A DNA stretch of 64,000 nucleotides from Lampris incognitus. Lineage: Eukaryota > Chordata > Actinopteri > Lampriformes > Lampridae. Positions 34,305 through 46,389 of the stretch are shown here, in pieces; within the stretch, counting starts at the first letter, position 1, and every line of letters begins with the position of its first letter. Made by a program: the position numbers and the translations under genes. The DNA lies in NCBI RefSeq assembly GCF_029633865.1, contig NC_079219.1, positions 12,634,137 to 12,698,136 on the forward strand, written 5' to 3'. The notes beneath the pieces are model-generated. The model had not been told where the DNA came from, searched no databases, and worked only from the letters and a program-made list of their open reading frames with translations.

Positions 34305-35055
34305 TATATTCAATTCAATTCAATTCAATGTATTGTCATTAAAAACAATGTGCAGGCACATGTTAAAAATGAAATGAGGGCTGTGGCTTCACCAAACAGT
34401 GCAAGACAGACACAGACAAACACAGCAAACACAATATAAGATATACACACATGAAGACCAAAAGCCAAAAATAAGTTAAAAGAGAGCTGGAGTACAAAAT
34501 ATTTTAAACTATCTACAGACATTCAGTGGGTAGCCAGGTTCAGGTGGGCAACAGCTTGTGGAAAGAAGCTGTTTTTGAGCCTGGTAGTGCGGGCTCTGAG
34601 GCTCCTGTAGCGCCTCCCAGGGCGCAGGGGGGAGAACAGTCCATGGGTGGGGTGGGTGGGATCTCTGCTGATGCTCAGACCCCTTCGAAGGCAGCGTTTG
34701 TGATAAATGTCTTTTATGGCTGGGAGCTGGGTACCGGTGATATGCTGGGCCGCCTTGACGACCCGCTGCAGAGTTTTCTGGTCTACTGAGGTGCAGTTGC
34801 CGTACCACACTGAGATGCAGATGGTCAGGATGCTCTCTATGGTGCAGTGGTAGAAGTTGGTGAGAATTTTGGGGGGTAGACGGGCGCTCCTCAGCCTCCT
34901 CAGGAAATGCAGGCGTTGTTGGGCCTTTTTCACAAGAGCCTGGGTGCTTAATGTCCACGAAAGGTCCTCGCTGATGTGGACTCCAAGGAATTTAAAGCTG
35001 GAAACACGCTCCACTTCCACCCCATTGGTGTGAATGGGGTGGGATACCACTTGTT
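34305..35055 (-). mobile_element. LINE 3'-end fragment with RT C-terminal domain
   Basis: Minus-strand frame 34523-35050 (about 175 residues) reads VERVSSFKFLGVHISEDLSW, FLRRLRS, SILTICISVWYGNC and KNSFFPQAVAHL. This is the post-catalytic region of a fish non-LTR reverse transcriptase. The 3' end carries an (AATTC)n array at about 34308-34329, a tandem tail typical of such LINEs. 5'-truncated; one open frame survives, so it is fairly young. Confidence 0.8.
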
Positions 35056-35059
35056 GAAA

Positions 35060-35529
35060 GGAGTGTGGCTTTTTTTTGGTTTTCCAGCAGGTTTCTCAGT
35101 TCTTCTTCCGAGTTCAAAATTCCAGAAATAGCCACCGCTTCTCTTCAGCATTTGAAAAGACGAAGACACCCAGGATAGAGCTACAAAATAGTAACCCAAA
35201 GGGCAAAGATTAACGTTACTGTCCGATCACACTGTGAGTTTACTTGTCTCACTCTCACTCACATACATAACTCAACTCTTATACTCTGACTCGCCGATTG
35301 TGAATTGAAGAGCTAACGATAACGTGTGATTCACTTTAAATTTGTCGAAAAACTGGTGACGTTAGGGCTACACAATTTAACGTTAGAGTTAACCAGTTTG
35401 ACTATGGTGACTTCATTTTATAGCTCCATGGGGCAAACACTCCGCGCATGAGGTTTGATTACAAAGGAAACCTGTTGATGTAAAGTTAGATTGTTAACAG
35501 TTAGCTAACGTTGGCTAGTCTGTACATTT
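35060..35529. other. No gene seen
   Basis: Non-coding sequence with several ACGTTAG words; no element boundaries recognised. Confidence 0.4.
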
Positions 35530-35538
35530 CTTCCAATA

Positions 35539-35966
35539 CCCCCCCCCCTTTTCTCCCCAGTTGCCAATTACCCCACTCTTCCGAGCTGTCCCGGGCGCTG
35601 TTCCACCCCCTCTGCCTATCCGGGGCGGGCTGCACACTACCACATGCTTCCTTCGATACATTGGAGTAGTCAGCAGCTTCTTTTCACCTGACAGTGAGGA
35701 GTTTCGCCAGGGGGCGTAGTGCGTGGGAAGGATCACGTTATTCCCTCCAGTTCCCCCTGTCCCCTGAACAGGCGCCCCAATCGACCAGAGGAGGTGCTAG
35801 TGCAGCGACCAGGACACATACCCACATCCGGCTTCCCACCCGCAGACACAGCCAGTTGTGTCTGTAGGGATGCCCGACTAAGCCGGAGGTAACACGGGGA
35901 GTCGAATCGGCGATCCCCGTGTCGGTAGACAGCGGAATAGACCGCTACGCTACCCGGACGCCCCTA
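35539..35966 (-). mobile_element. Full-length tRNA-derived SINE with target-site duplication
   Basis: Read on the minus strand: tRNA-like head with A box (TAGCGTAGCGG) and B box (GATTCGACTCC), then a body ending in TAATTGGCAACTGGGG and a G/C homopolymer. CTTCCAATA flanks it at 35530-35538 and 35967-35975, a target duplication. This is the only complete copy of this SINE here; the others are at 4139, 8951 and 62258. Confidence 0.9.
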
Positions 35967-36467
35967 CTTCCAATATTTTTATGGCACATGAAAATGGGTA
36001 CATGTTACGATAATCTAATGTTCGCATGACTCGATCGTGCAAAATAAATTAGTAACATACATGATTTAAACAAAACTAATGTAACTCACCCTCCATCGCG
36101 GAAAACTCACGACGTGCGCTCCGAGCACAGGCTGAGACGGCAACGGAGCTCGCCGAAGCGCGCACTGCTACATCCTGCAGAGCCATGCCCAGCGTACCTC
36201 ACATTTGTGGATTTCTTTTCTGCAGATCTGCAAAAAGTCCACAAACGAAGTCACGTGTCACACGGCCCACAAACTGACAGGAAACGGTCCATAAATGTGC
36301 AAAACCAGTTTCACGCGTACAATTGGATCCACAAATGCATTAATATCACTTTGCATGTAATTGGTGAGGTGAAACTATTTAAAATTGGAAAACTTATAAT
36401 TAAAATACATGTTTACGTAAGTTATGCATATTTGCAAGTTGCTCTTGGATATGACTTTACACAACAC

Positions 36468-37825
36468 TGTTACGGCCCTAGTGCTGTGTCTGTAATTTTC
36501 CCCCTCCAGGTGACGCCCCGCCTCCTGTGGAGCTGCTGATTGAGCCCAGGTGACCCCAATTCCTCATCAGCTGGGTATATAACTTGGAGAGGGACACCCA
36601 CCAGTGCTGGTAGCAGTGAGTGGAGAGAGGCGGCCAGTGGGCTACTGTTACCAACCAGAGAGCAAGCTCTTGTGTATTTACTCCTTGAGAAGGAGGGTGA
36701 AGCTAGTGTCCTTGTTTTGGTTGATCTGAGTCTTTGTTAAAGCCTGGTTAGTTAAGGGCCAGCATCTTTATGTAGCCCGTGGAATTAGATACCACACAGG
36801 ACACTTACTTCCGGGGTTCTTGTAGCTTTAATTTTATTGTTTGAACCTTCGAATGCAGATCGTTTTACTGAGTGCATAAATTCCTGTGTCTTTCGAGCAA
36901 ACAGCTCATAAATGTTCACAGATGTGGCAGGTTTAACAGAAAAGATTTTAAAAGGAAAATACATACAACATACGGTGCAAAATACGGCAGTGGACTATGT
37001 ATGTTAAAACAGGGTTTAACAAAGACATGTGGAACTTCCTGAAGATCGCGCAACTTCTCACTCTGTCAGTTACCTTTAAACAGAATTAAAATGCATATAA
37101 AACCTTTACATTTCCCTTACTGCCCAAATACAATGGCATGTTGTGGCTTTATGCACGCCAACATTACCTTGTCATGCCTGCAATGGCGAACAGTGGCCGA
37201 ACATCAACTCCAGTAGCGTCTAAATCAAACCATCTTGTCAAATTACCGACATACAATATTGTTTGGAATAATGTTACAGGTATATTTCACAAGATATTTA
37301 CCCCTACTTACTACGGAGTCAGAGCACCGTCACACCGCAATCTTCAGGTGCTTCACACAAGAAAAAAAGAGAATACCCAAGATGCACTTGGATAACTTGC
37401 AGAAAGAGTACCCAAGATGCACTTGGATGACTTGCACGGAGTTACAATAAAAGTCCGCAACACTGCCACTTACTGGTCAAAACATGCAATGACAACCAAA
37501 ACTATAAAGATACACTCACAATCTGCTTCACAATTTAAATACATCAAATGACATTTTACATGGCTTGACAGTGTAACAATTACATATATTAACAGTTAAA
37601 CTATACTAAATTTAAGTGGAAAATCATTTAACATATTTAACAGATTTACCACCCGGCTACATTTAGTTGCCTGTTTTATCTTATAGTTTGACTAAAGGGT
37701 CTTTTTGTTAATAAATCCGTTTTTACACCTGGTTCCGCCTCCCACCTTTCTTATCGCCCCCGGGATACTTTTATTTTCTTTGTTACTTCCCCTCATCCCC
37801 TGGACCTTTTAATGGGAACGTAACA
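36468..37825 (+). repeat. 5' LTR of the Gmr1-like element (with insert)
   Basis: Without the 36771-37661 insert and its 4-bp duplication the LTR is about 463 bp, close to the 478-bp 3' LTR. Confidence 0.88.
36771..37661. mobile_element. Solo-LTR-like insertion inside the 5' LTR
   Basis: 891 bp absent from the 3' LTR. Ends TGTAGCC...GGCTACA and is flanked by TTTA on both sides (36767-36770, 37662-37665), as for a Gypsy/ERV solo LTR. It contains AATAAA near 37445 and an internal duplicated segment (ACCCAAGATGCACTTGGATG type, about 37377-37435). The parent element is not in the window. Confidence 0.78.
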
Positions 37826-37827
37826 AT

Positions 37828-37845
37828 TGGGGGCTCGTCCGGGAT
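37828..37845 (+). promoter_or_regulatory. Primer-binding site (tRNA-Pro type)
   Basis: TGGGGGCTCGTCCGGGAT, two bases after the 5' LTR. The 18-mer is the classical tRNA-Pro primer-binding site known from gammaretroviruses. It would prime minus-strand synthesis. Confidence 0.85.
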
Positions 37846-38331
37846 AATTTTCTTTGAATAAGACAGTAAGGAGGTGGATTCCTGTTGTTGCTGTGTGCAG
37901 CTTGTCTCCAGTGGCGGGTACGGTAAATATTGTAAATTCGTTTGGTGTTTCAGACAGCTTCCCTGGTTAAAATAGGGGAGTGTCCAGCTGGGCTGTGACC
38001 AGTCCTTCCATCTGACACTCTTTTGTTATTTTGTCTTTCTTGTTTTAGGAGTAATCCTGGGTGGGGACAACGCTCCCTGGCGGGGGTAGGCTTTTCGGGG
38101 CTCAGGCCGCCCAAGTTCAGCCGTTAAAGCCGCCCCGAGCCCGGCACGCTCTGAGAAGACAGATAGGCGAAGCTTCAACCAGGTAGAAAGGGGGGAAGTT
38201 TGTTTGTTAGGCTAGCCATACGTCTAATTTCAGCTTGCCGTAATTTGCCACTGGTGGATGTGACCTTTTGAAGGTGTGAGGTTGAGTGGTGGTAGCTGAG
38301 GCCCGTACGTGGTGTTGTGGTGTTCTCAACT

Positions 38332-38679
38332 ATGGCTACGTTTGATTTGCGTGAATTTACAGCTAATCCTACATTAGCTCAGCTGGATGATTGTAGGAAA
38401 AAAGAGCTGTGTGATATTGCGGTGCATTATGGCATCTCCATCTCAGGTTCTCTTTCTAAAAGGGACCTGAAAGCTGCGCTTATAGATGCACTAATTGTTG
38501 GAGGGGTTCTTAGCTTACCGGCGCCTCGTAGTGAAGCCGCATTGTTCTCGGCAGACAGCCGCTCTGATTCTCCGGCAGAGGAGCCGGCTGAGCAAATACC
38601 AGTTAGTTTTACTCCGGGTTCCCGTGGTGTGACAGAAGAAACCGGTTACCCTACCCCCCCTTTGAACCTTTCTCCGTAG
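38332..38679 (+). pseudogene. Gmr1-like gag N-terminal remnant
   Basis: Starts MATFDLREFTANPTLAQLDD, with a SAP-like segment (KKELCDIAVHYGI...LSKRDLKAALIDAL), and stops at 38679. The rest of gag and any protease are missing; integrase sequence begins within about 70 bp. An internal deletion is inferred. Confidence 0.78.
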
Positions 38680-38744
38680 AGTCCACGCCTGGTTCTAAAC
38701 TGGATGTGCGGTTAAAAGTCCGTCTTGCTCGTCTCCAGTTGGCT

Positions 38745-39780
38745 ATAGGCAACATGTGCTGACCTTAGCGCATGAACACCTGTGGTCGGGTCATCTGGGT
38801 ATAACCAAGACTTACGACCATGTTCTAAAGCATTTCTTTTGGCCAGGACTGAAAGCTGACGTTGCACGTTTTTGCAAAACGTGTCACACGTGCTAGCTTG
38901 CAGGCAAGCCAAATCAAAAAATTCCCTCGGCCCCTTTGCATCCAGTTCCAGCTGTTGGCCCCCCTTTGAACATGTTATTGTAGACTGTTGGCCCCCTACC
39001 CAGGAATAAGTCTGGTAACCAGTTCCTACTGACTGTAATGTGTGTTTCGACCCGGTTTCCTGAAGCAGTTCCACTAAAGAAGATTACCGCTTCCGCCGTT
39101 ATTAGAGCTCTAACTAAGTTCTTTACAACTTTTGGGTTACCACGTGTTGTACAGACCGATCAGGGCACAAACTTTCTAAGACCTTCAAACAAACACTGCA
39201 GTCTTTGGGCATATCACACGCAGTGAGTAGCGCGTACCATCCTGAGTCACAGGGTGCGCTAGAACGCTGGCACCAAACTCTTAAGTCCATGTTGCAGAAG
39301 TACTGTTATGAGACAGGGAAAGATTGGGATGAAGGTTTGCCGTTCATGCTTTTTGCCATCCGTGACGCAAAGCAAGAGTCTCTGGGGTTTAGTCCGGCTG
39401 AACTCATTTTTGGCCATAATATGCGTGGTCCGTTGAAGGTGTTACAGGAGCAGTTCGTGTCTAATTCGTGCTCCCAGTCTGTGCTGGATTTGGTTTCCCA
39501 GTGCAGAGCACGACTGCAAAATGCAACATTACTGGCGAGGGAAGCCCTGTCCGCCTCCCAGGATAACATGAAGAAACGATTTGACCGTAAAGCAGTGGCG
39601 CGTCAGTTCCGTCCCGGTGACCAAGTACTCGTCCTATTGCCGGTGCCTGGATCTGCCCTCACTGCACGATTTTTGGGTCCATATGTGGTGGAAAGAAAAG
39701 TGTCTGATACAGACTATTATTCTCACTCCTGAGCGTAGGAGGAAAACACGGTTATGTCATGTCAACATGCTTAAACCTTA
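38745..39780 (+). pseudogene. Gmr1-like integrase
   Basis: In shifting frames: H2C2 finger (HEHLWSGHLGITKTYDHVLK...TCHTC, 38770-38895), first Asp region (VIVDCW), second Asp (VVQTDQGTNF near 39155), third Glu (HPESQGALERWHQ near 39255), then a C-terminal region with RFRPGDQVLVLLPV-type sequence. 39205-39732 remains open for 175 residues. Confidence 0.88.
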
Positions 39781-39829
39781 CTTTCCCAGGAATACTCCTG
39801 GGGTAACACAGGCGAGTCCCGAAACGTCT

Positions 39830-41302
39830 GCTTCCTTAGTATGTGTGGGTGTCTTACCTGATGATGGACTCCACCTGCCCACTGGTGGCCAACAGAGTGG
39901 TAGGCTGACCAACTCTGAGTTTCTATCTGATGTTAACTCCCACCTGTCGTACCTCCCTGTGGAGCAGCGAAGTGACGTCCTCGGTCTATTTCGCACCTTT
40001 CCCACTTTGTTTGGTGATGTGCCGTCCTGTACTAGTGTCTTACAGCATGACATAGGCGTTGGTAATGCTGTGCCCATCAAACAGCATTCCTACCGTTCTA
40101 CTGAGAAACGCGAGGTAATGAAAGCAGAAGTTGATTATTTGATTAAGAATAGTTTAGCAGTGCCTAGTCAGTCCTTAGAGTTCCCCATGTCTGTTGGCTC
40201 TCAAAGCTGACGGGACACCCCGTTTCTGCACTGACTTTCGGAAGGTGAATGCAGTTACGGTGCCGGACTCTTTTCCTTTGCCCCGCATGGAAGATTGTAT
40301 TGATAATATCGGCCCCGCTACTGTTATCACTAAACTAGATCTCCTAAAAGGATATTGGCAAGTTCCATTAACCTCCAGAGCATCAGAGATCTCTGCTTTT
40401 GTGACCCCTGACCACTTCATGCAATATATTGTAATGGCGTTTGGCTTGAAAAAACGCTCCTGCTACGTTTCAGCGTTTGATGCACAGGGTGTTAGGTGAT
40501 GTCCCCCATTGCAACGTGTACCTCGATGATGTAGTCGTGTACTCAAATAATTGGACAGACCATGTGTCTAGCCTGAAAACTGTTTAAAAGGCTCAAGGAT
40601 GCAAACCTAACACTCAATCTCTCAAAGTGTGAGTTTGGCAAAGCCACTGTTACTTACCTGGGTAAGCAGGTGGGTCATGGGCAAGTCCGACCGGTAGATG
40701 CAAAAATCACTGCGGTATTAAACTACCCAGTTCCCACCACCAGACGTGAACTCCGCCGTTTTTTAGGCATGACTGGCTACTACCGGTGTTTTTGCAGGAA
40801 CTTTTCGGTGGTAGTTGCCCCCCTCACCACTTTGTGTAGCCCGGCTATTCCCTTTGTGTGGACGACTGAGTGTCAGCACTCCTTCGAAGCTGCAAAGTCT
40901 CCTTTGCAGTGCCCCTGTTCTAGCTGCCCCTAACTTCTCCATGCCCTTCAAGTTGGAAGTTGATGCCAGTGCTTCTGGAGCTGGCGCAGGATGATACGGG
41001 CGGTTTACCTCACCCAGTGTGTTTCTTCTCTACATAATTCAAACGGCATCAACTACTCCACTATTGAGAAGGAAACCCTAGCCATGCTACTTGCCCAGCA
41101 GCATTTTGAAGTGTATGTTGGTTCTAGCTCACTTCCGGTGACCGTGTATACCGACCATAATCCACTTGTCTTTTTGTCTCAAATGTACAACCACAACCAA
41201 CGGTTGATGCGTTGGGCACTCTTGGTACAGGGTTGGAACATTGAGATCCGGCACAAAAGAGGAGCTGACAATATGGTGGCTGATGCTTTATCCCGTAGGT
41301 AA
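39830..41302 (+). pseudogene. Gmr1-like reverse transcriptase and RNase H
   Basis: Follows the integrase. RT motifs: GTPRFCTDFRKVNAVTVPD, TKLDLLKGYWQVPL and YLDDVVVYSNN (near 40517). RNase H: LEVDASASGAGAG, YSTIEKETLAML, VYTDHNPLVFL and NMVADALSRR, stopping at 41302 just before the 3' LTR. At least five frameshifts. Confidence 0.9.
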
Positions 41303-41404
41303 AATGCCTGTCCGGTTACCGTACAAAAAGGTGTGAATTTGAAAAACGCCAAATGTTATCCCCCATCCATACTTACGAGAAGTAAGTGATTAGCAATGGT
41401 GCAA

Positions 41405-41548
41405 TTTTTGTGTGCAATTACCCTCTTACAGATACAAACCTAAAGTTTGTATTTATAAGAGGGGGTGTTACGGCCTTAGTGCCGTGTGTTGTGTATGTGA
41501 TTACCCTCTCATTTATACAAACCTAGGGTTTGTACTTATGGGAGGGGG
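41405..41548 (+). repeat. Tandem hairpin units before the Gmr1-like 3' LTR
   Basis: Two units 83 bp apart. Each has CCCTCT, then TACAAACCTA and GTTTGTA, then AGAGGG/GGGAGGG forming a long stem, then a purine run and the LTR start word GTTACGGCC (41466 and 41549). The first unit thus duplicates the LTR 5' boundary. Confidence 0.75.
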
Positions 41549-42026
41549 AGTTACGGCCCAAGTGCTGTCTGTCATTTTCCCCCTCCAGGTGACGCCCCGC
41601 CTCCTGTGGAGCTGCTGATTGAGCCCAGGTGACCCCAGTTCCTCATCAGCTGGGTATATAACTTGGAGAGGGACACCCACCAGTGCCAGTGGGCCATTGT
41701 TGGTAGCAGTGTGTGGAGAGAGACGGCCAGTGGGCCACTGTTGCCAACCAGAGCGCAAGCTCTTGTGTATTTACTCCTTGAGAAGGAGGGTGAAGCTAGT
41801 GTCCTTGTTTTGGTTTGATCTGAGTCTTTGTTAAAGCCTGGTTAGTTAAGGGCCAGCATCTTTAGTTGCCTGTTTTATCTTATAGTTTGACTAAAGGGTC
41901 TTTTCGTTAATCTGTTTTTACACCTGGTTCCGCCTCCCACCTTTCTTATCCCCCCCCCCCCCGGATACTTTTATTTTCTTTGTTACTTCCCCTCATCCCC
42001 TGGACCTTTTAACGGGGAACGTAACA
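41549..42026 (+). repeat. 3' LTR of the Gmr1-like element
   Basis: About 478 bp, very similar to the 5' LTR; its first base pair is AG rather than TG. Confidence 0.88.
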
Positions 42027-42155
42027 ACACAAATAAAAAAACACACATTGGTGGATCATGATGCACATTTGTGGATTGTTTTCTGCGGGTTAAACGTCCA
42101 GTAAAAACTTCCATAGTTATCTGTTCAATCCATTTCTGGTTTGCAGGGTAATAAT

Positions 42156-42510
42156 ATCCATCCGTTATCCAAACCACTTATCCTACGTAGGAAGCTGGAG
42201 CCTATCCCAGCAGTCAACGGGCGGTAGGTGGGGAGACACCCTTGTCAGGCCGACAGTCCATCACAGGGCCCACACATTCATACCTACGGACAATTCAATA
42301 CAGCCGATTCACCTGACCTACATGTCTTTGGACTGTGGGAGGAAACCGGAGCCCCCGGAGGAAACCCACGCAGACACGGGGAGAACATGCAAACTCCACA
42401 CACAGAACGACCCGGGATGACCCCCGAGGTTGGACTACCCCGTGAGCTCGAACCCAGGACCTTCTTGCTGTGAGGCGGCCGCGCTAACCACTATGCCACC
42501 ATGCCGCCCT
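42156..42510 (-). mobile_element. Complete V-SINE-type (DANA-like) element
   Basis: Minus strand: a tRNA-like head (TGGCATAGTGGTTAGCGCGG, A box; GGTTCGAGCTC, B box), the conserved V-SINE core (GTGTGGAGTTTGCATGTTC, GTGGGTTTCCTCCGGGG), and an L2-like tail (GGATAAGTGGTTTGGATAA). AGGGTAATAAT flanks it exactly at 42145-42155 and 42511-42521. Confidence 0.92.
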
Positions 42511-42521
42511 AGGGTAATAAT

Positions 42522-43034
42522 TTAAAAATAAATGATTAGAATCGGGGAAAACGGTATTCTGTTACTGGTTTTGAAGGATTTGACAACTAAAAATAATCTG
42601 ACATTCAGTAAAAGATCATCTCTGGGAGGGATAGTCTAAAGCCTTGGCACAGCGTAACTTAAGTAAAGTGGAACAAGTGTTCTGGGACCCACTGAGACAA
42701 CTGTCTTCATTTCCTGTCTCCTTTTTAATGTTTTCTGCTAATGCTGATCTTTGCTGACAAGAATACATAAGATATTACCTTGCGCTACTCAAAATTATCA
42801 ATGCACCAGCACTGCAACAAGCTGTGACGCCAAATTTGTTTCCCACAAATAAAGGAAAAGGTTCGCCAGACATTTCGGAAACATTTTGGAATTTCCACAT
42901 GTTTACAATCTCTACAAGCCCACATTGGAATGTTGCAACATTAAACTACGCCCATCCGGAATTTATCTAAATGGATGGGAGATTTACGAGAAAAAAAACC
43001 CCAAATATAATTTATCACAAGCCATCTTGCAGTC
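42522..43034. other. No gene or recognised element seen
   Basis: AT-rich non-coding sequence without shared motifs. Confidence 0.4.
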
Positions 43035-43412
43035 TCAAATATTTCATTGGTCACCTAGATAATCGGGAATTTACCCTGACGCGTTTGTCATGTACTGCGT
43101 ACTATAACCTGCTCCAATTGACAGAAATTTCAATTTAGCTTGCATTGTGTGCATGTAATGTTGGTGTAGTTGTAAGCATACAGTGCTGCTTGAAAGTATG
43201 TGAACCCCTTGAGCAGTTTAGATTTTTCTGTTTTACCATGATTTTCTTATTCTATCACCAGCTTTTATGTATGAAATGTCAGATATACGTATGTTTATCA
43301 GTTCCATGTACTTGTTTAGTGGGGCTTGTTTAAGTAGCCCAAAAACTACATGAAACATGGAATAGTGTATGTGCAAAAGTAAGTGAACCCCCAGCTGCAT
43401 TGGTTAAGTCAA

Positions 43413-44123
43413 TGTAACGGGGGCAGTCCTATGCTGTTCTACGCTGGTCAGCCTGCTGCACGCCCGTCACTCTCATCATTAGCTCTGCGTTGTGTTCTAT
43501 TTTGGGTGGGGCCCCAGGTGTTGTGGGGGGCCCTCAGTCTCTCATCATCATCATCATGATCAAAGAAGGAGGGGGGACACACACGACTCTATTTGGCCCA
43601 CCTTGCCATTTATTTTGGTTTCAAGCCCTTCGACAAACGTCCAGTCCTCCAGCTGGAGCGGTGTTTCTTACGGACGTGGGGGTCGAAGCTCAACCACTGC
43701 CCGGACTTCACTCGTGTGCGTTAGAAGGAGAAACCGTCCACGGGACTCCGATCTAAGAAAGGATAAACAAGTATTTTATCCCGCAGCTTGCAGTATCTTC
43801 TTACAGGGATACTCAAGGTTACGTTCTCCTCAACCAGCAAAACTGTGCTACGGTAAGAAACACGCGTGGCTCGGCTCGATCGCTGCTTGAGACTCCTCCC
43901 ACAAAACAAAAATGGCCTCTCCCGCGTTCCCTCTTCCGTGTACCCACAAGACCTCTCTCTTAAAGCGACAGTACAAGTATATGACGGTCGTTATAAAACA
44001 TACATAAAAGTAAATAATGACATAAAATAAAATGTAGTAAACACAAATAACAGCACACAGACAGGATTTGGTGATATTTCATAAACAAAATAAAATAAAA
44101 ACATTAATTTTAACCTGGTTACA
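43413..44123. mobile_element. Solo-LTR-like insertion inside the Tc1 element
   Basis: 711 bp, ends TGTAAC...GGTTACA, flanked by TCAA at 43409-43412 and 44124-44127. Near its right end it is AT-rich with several ATAAA words. No coding sequence and no second LTR. Confidence 0.78.
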
Positions 44124-44233
44124 TCAAGCAGGTAACAGACTCGGGTGAAACACATCTAGGTGCTTAATTAATAATTTAAGCAGACCAATGAAATGAGACA
44201 TCCTTGGGAAAGGGTTTGGCCTGCACTAATTAA

Positions 44234-45302
<1,069 letters not shown>

Positions 45303-45870
45303 TACAAGGGTTCACATACTTTTGCACATGTTAAATTTTCTGTTTTTGTGAAATAAACCACCTTTGTTGAATTAAATAATGAAAATATATCTCTTTTTGT
45401 GTGTGTGTCCATTATTTGGAAAGTGTGCTTTACAAATTAGGATTTGGATGTATGTGTAATAAGCTTATTTTAATGTTTTTTACAAAAACAGTGACCATGT
45501 CTGGAGGGTTCACAAACTTTCAAGCAGCACTGTATATATTTGTGTTAGATGAACATGTTTTTGTATCAGAGACTGGATACAGCTGTGTGAATGTGAGGAA
45601 AATGAGACATGCGTGTGGGTGGGTGTTACTGAGTTGGACAAGGAACATGTAGTGCATGCCAAGTTTTGCAAGAGACGTTGAAAATGAGCCTTCAGTGATG
45701 GTTTATGGTCACATTTTTGGTACATGATCAGTCCCCAGTGTTGGTCAGTGTACATGACCTTATCTCATAAACGTCATTTCATTTATGCTTTGAAATAGCA
45801 CCTTCATTAACCAAATATATCACCCCAGAGAATGAATTCAGATTTGTCATAATACAATATATGGAAGCCA

Positions 45871-45905
45871 GTCATCCGACTGCCATACCTTGGCAGTCGG
45901 ATGAC
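45871..45905. other. Perfect 15-bp inverted repeat (hairpin)
   Basis: GTCATCCGACTGCCA, a 5-base TACCT loop, then TGGCAGTCGGATGAC. No gene ends next to it, so a transcription terminator role is not supported. Confidence 0.8.
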
Positions 45906-46341
45906 ATCACATCTGACATCACGTGACATCAAATCAAGTCCCTCAAATTCTCATTCCATTTCAACCACGTGGCTCTGTGCCGGTAGTTAGCTGGAACCAT
46001 TTATTTCATTTATACAATCGCATCACCCTAACACAGTCAGAGCCTTGGCTGATTCCCCTAGACGTTCCTCATCGCCCGCAACGGAATCTGTATTCCCCGC
46101 CTAAAGTGTAACGCCTTGACTCTGCTACAGATTATAATATGGCAAGTATGTATTATTGTTGTTCATGTTTTTCAAAGTGAAACTTTTTTCACAAAATTAA
46201 AGATGGCTACTAAAAATAAAAAATGGTCACCGGTAAATGGACAAAACCCCACTGGGGAAAACCACACAGTCAACAATTAATTTAAAACACTGAGAAATGT
46301 GTAATTGAAATATATCATTTCACACTGACCAGGCAGCCAAA

Positions 46342-46359
46342 GTATGGCAGCTGCCATAC
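46342..46359. other. 18-bp perfect palindrome
   Basis: GTATGGCAGCTGCCATAC, sharing the GCCATACC word with the hairpin 470 bp upstream. The two could bound a small element, but no duplication of flanks was found. Confidence 0.6.
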
Positions 46360-46389
46360 CTTGCCATACCCAATTGACGCCCCTGGTGA

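Larger units (their letters stand above)
36468..42026 (+). mobile_element. Gmr1-like Ty3/Gypsy element with integrase upstream of RT (decayed)
   Basis: Flanked by ACAC on both sides. The 5' LTR (36468-37825, inflated by an 891-bp insert) starts TGTTACGG and ends CGTAACA; the 3' LTR (41549-42026) ends identically. The primer-binding site TGGGGGCTCGTCCGGGAT at 37828-37845 matches tRNA-Pro. Order of domains: gag N-terminus, integrase (38745-39770), RT (about 40070-40740), RNase H (about 40950-41302). This Ty1/copia-like order within a Gypsy is the hallmark of the Gmr1 group. Many stops and deletions make it inactive. Confidence 0.88.
36196..42116. mobile_element. Dispersed repeat with TCCACAAATGTG ends, copy 2, split by a Gypsy element
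   Basis: Left part 36196-36467 and right part 42027-42116 together are the inverse of 14518-14848. They rejoin at an ACAC target duplication once the Gypsy at 36468-42026 is removed. Confidence 0.7.
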
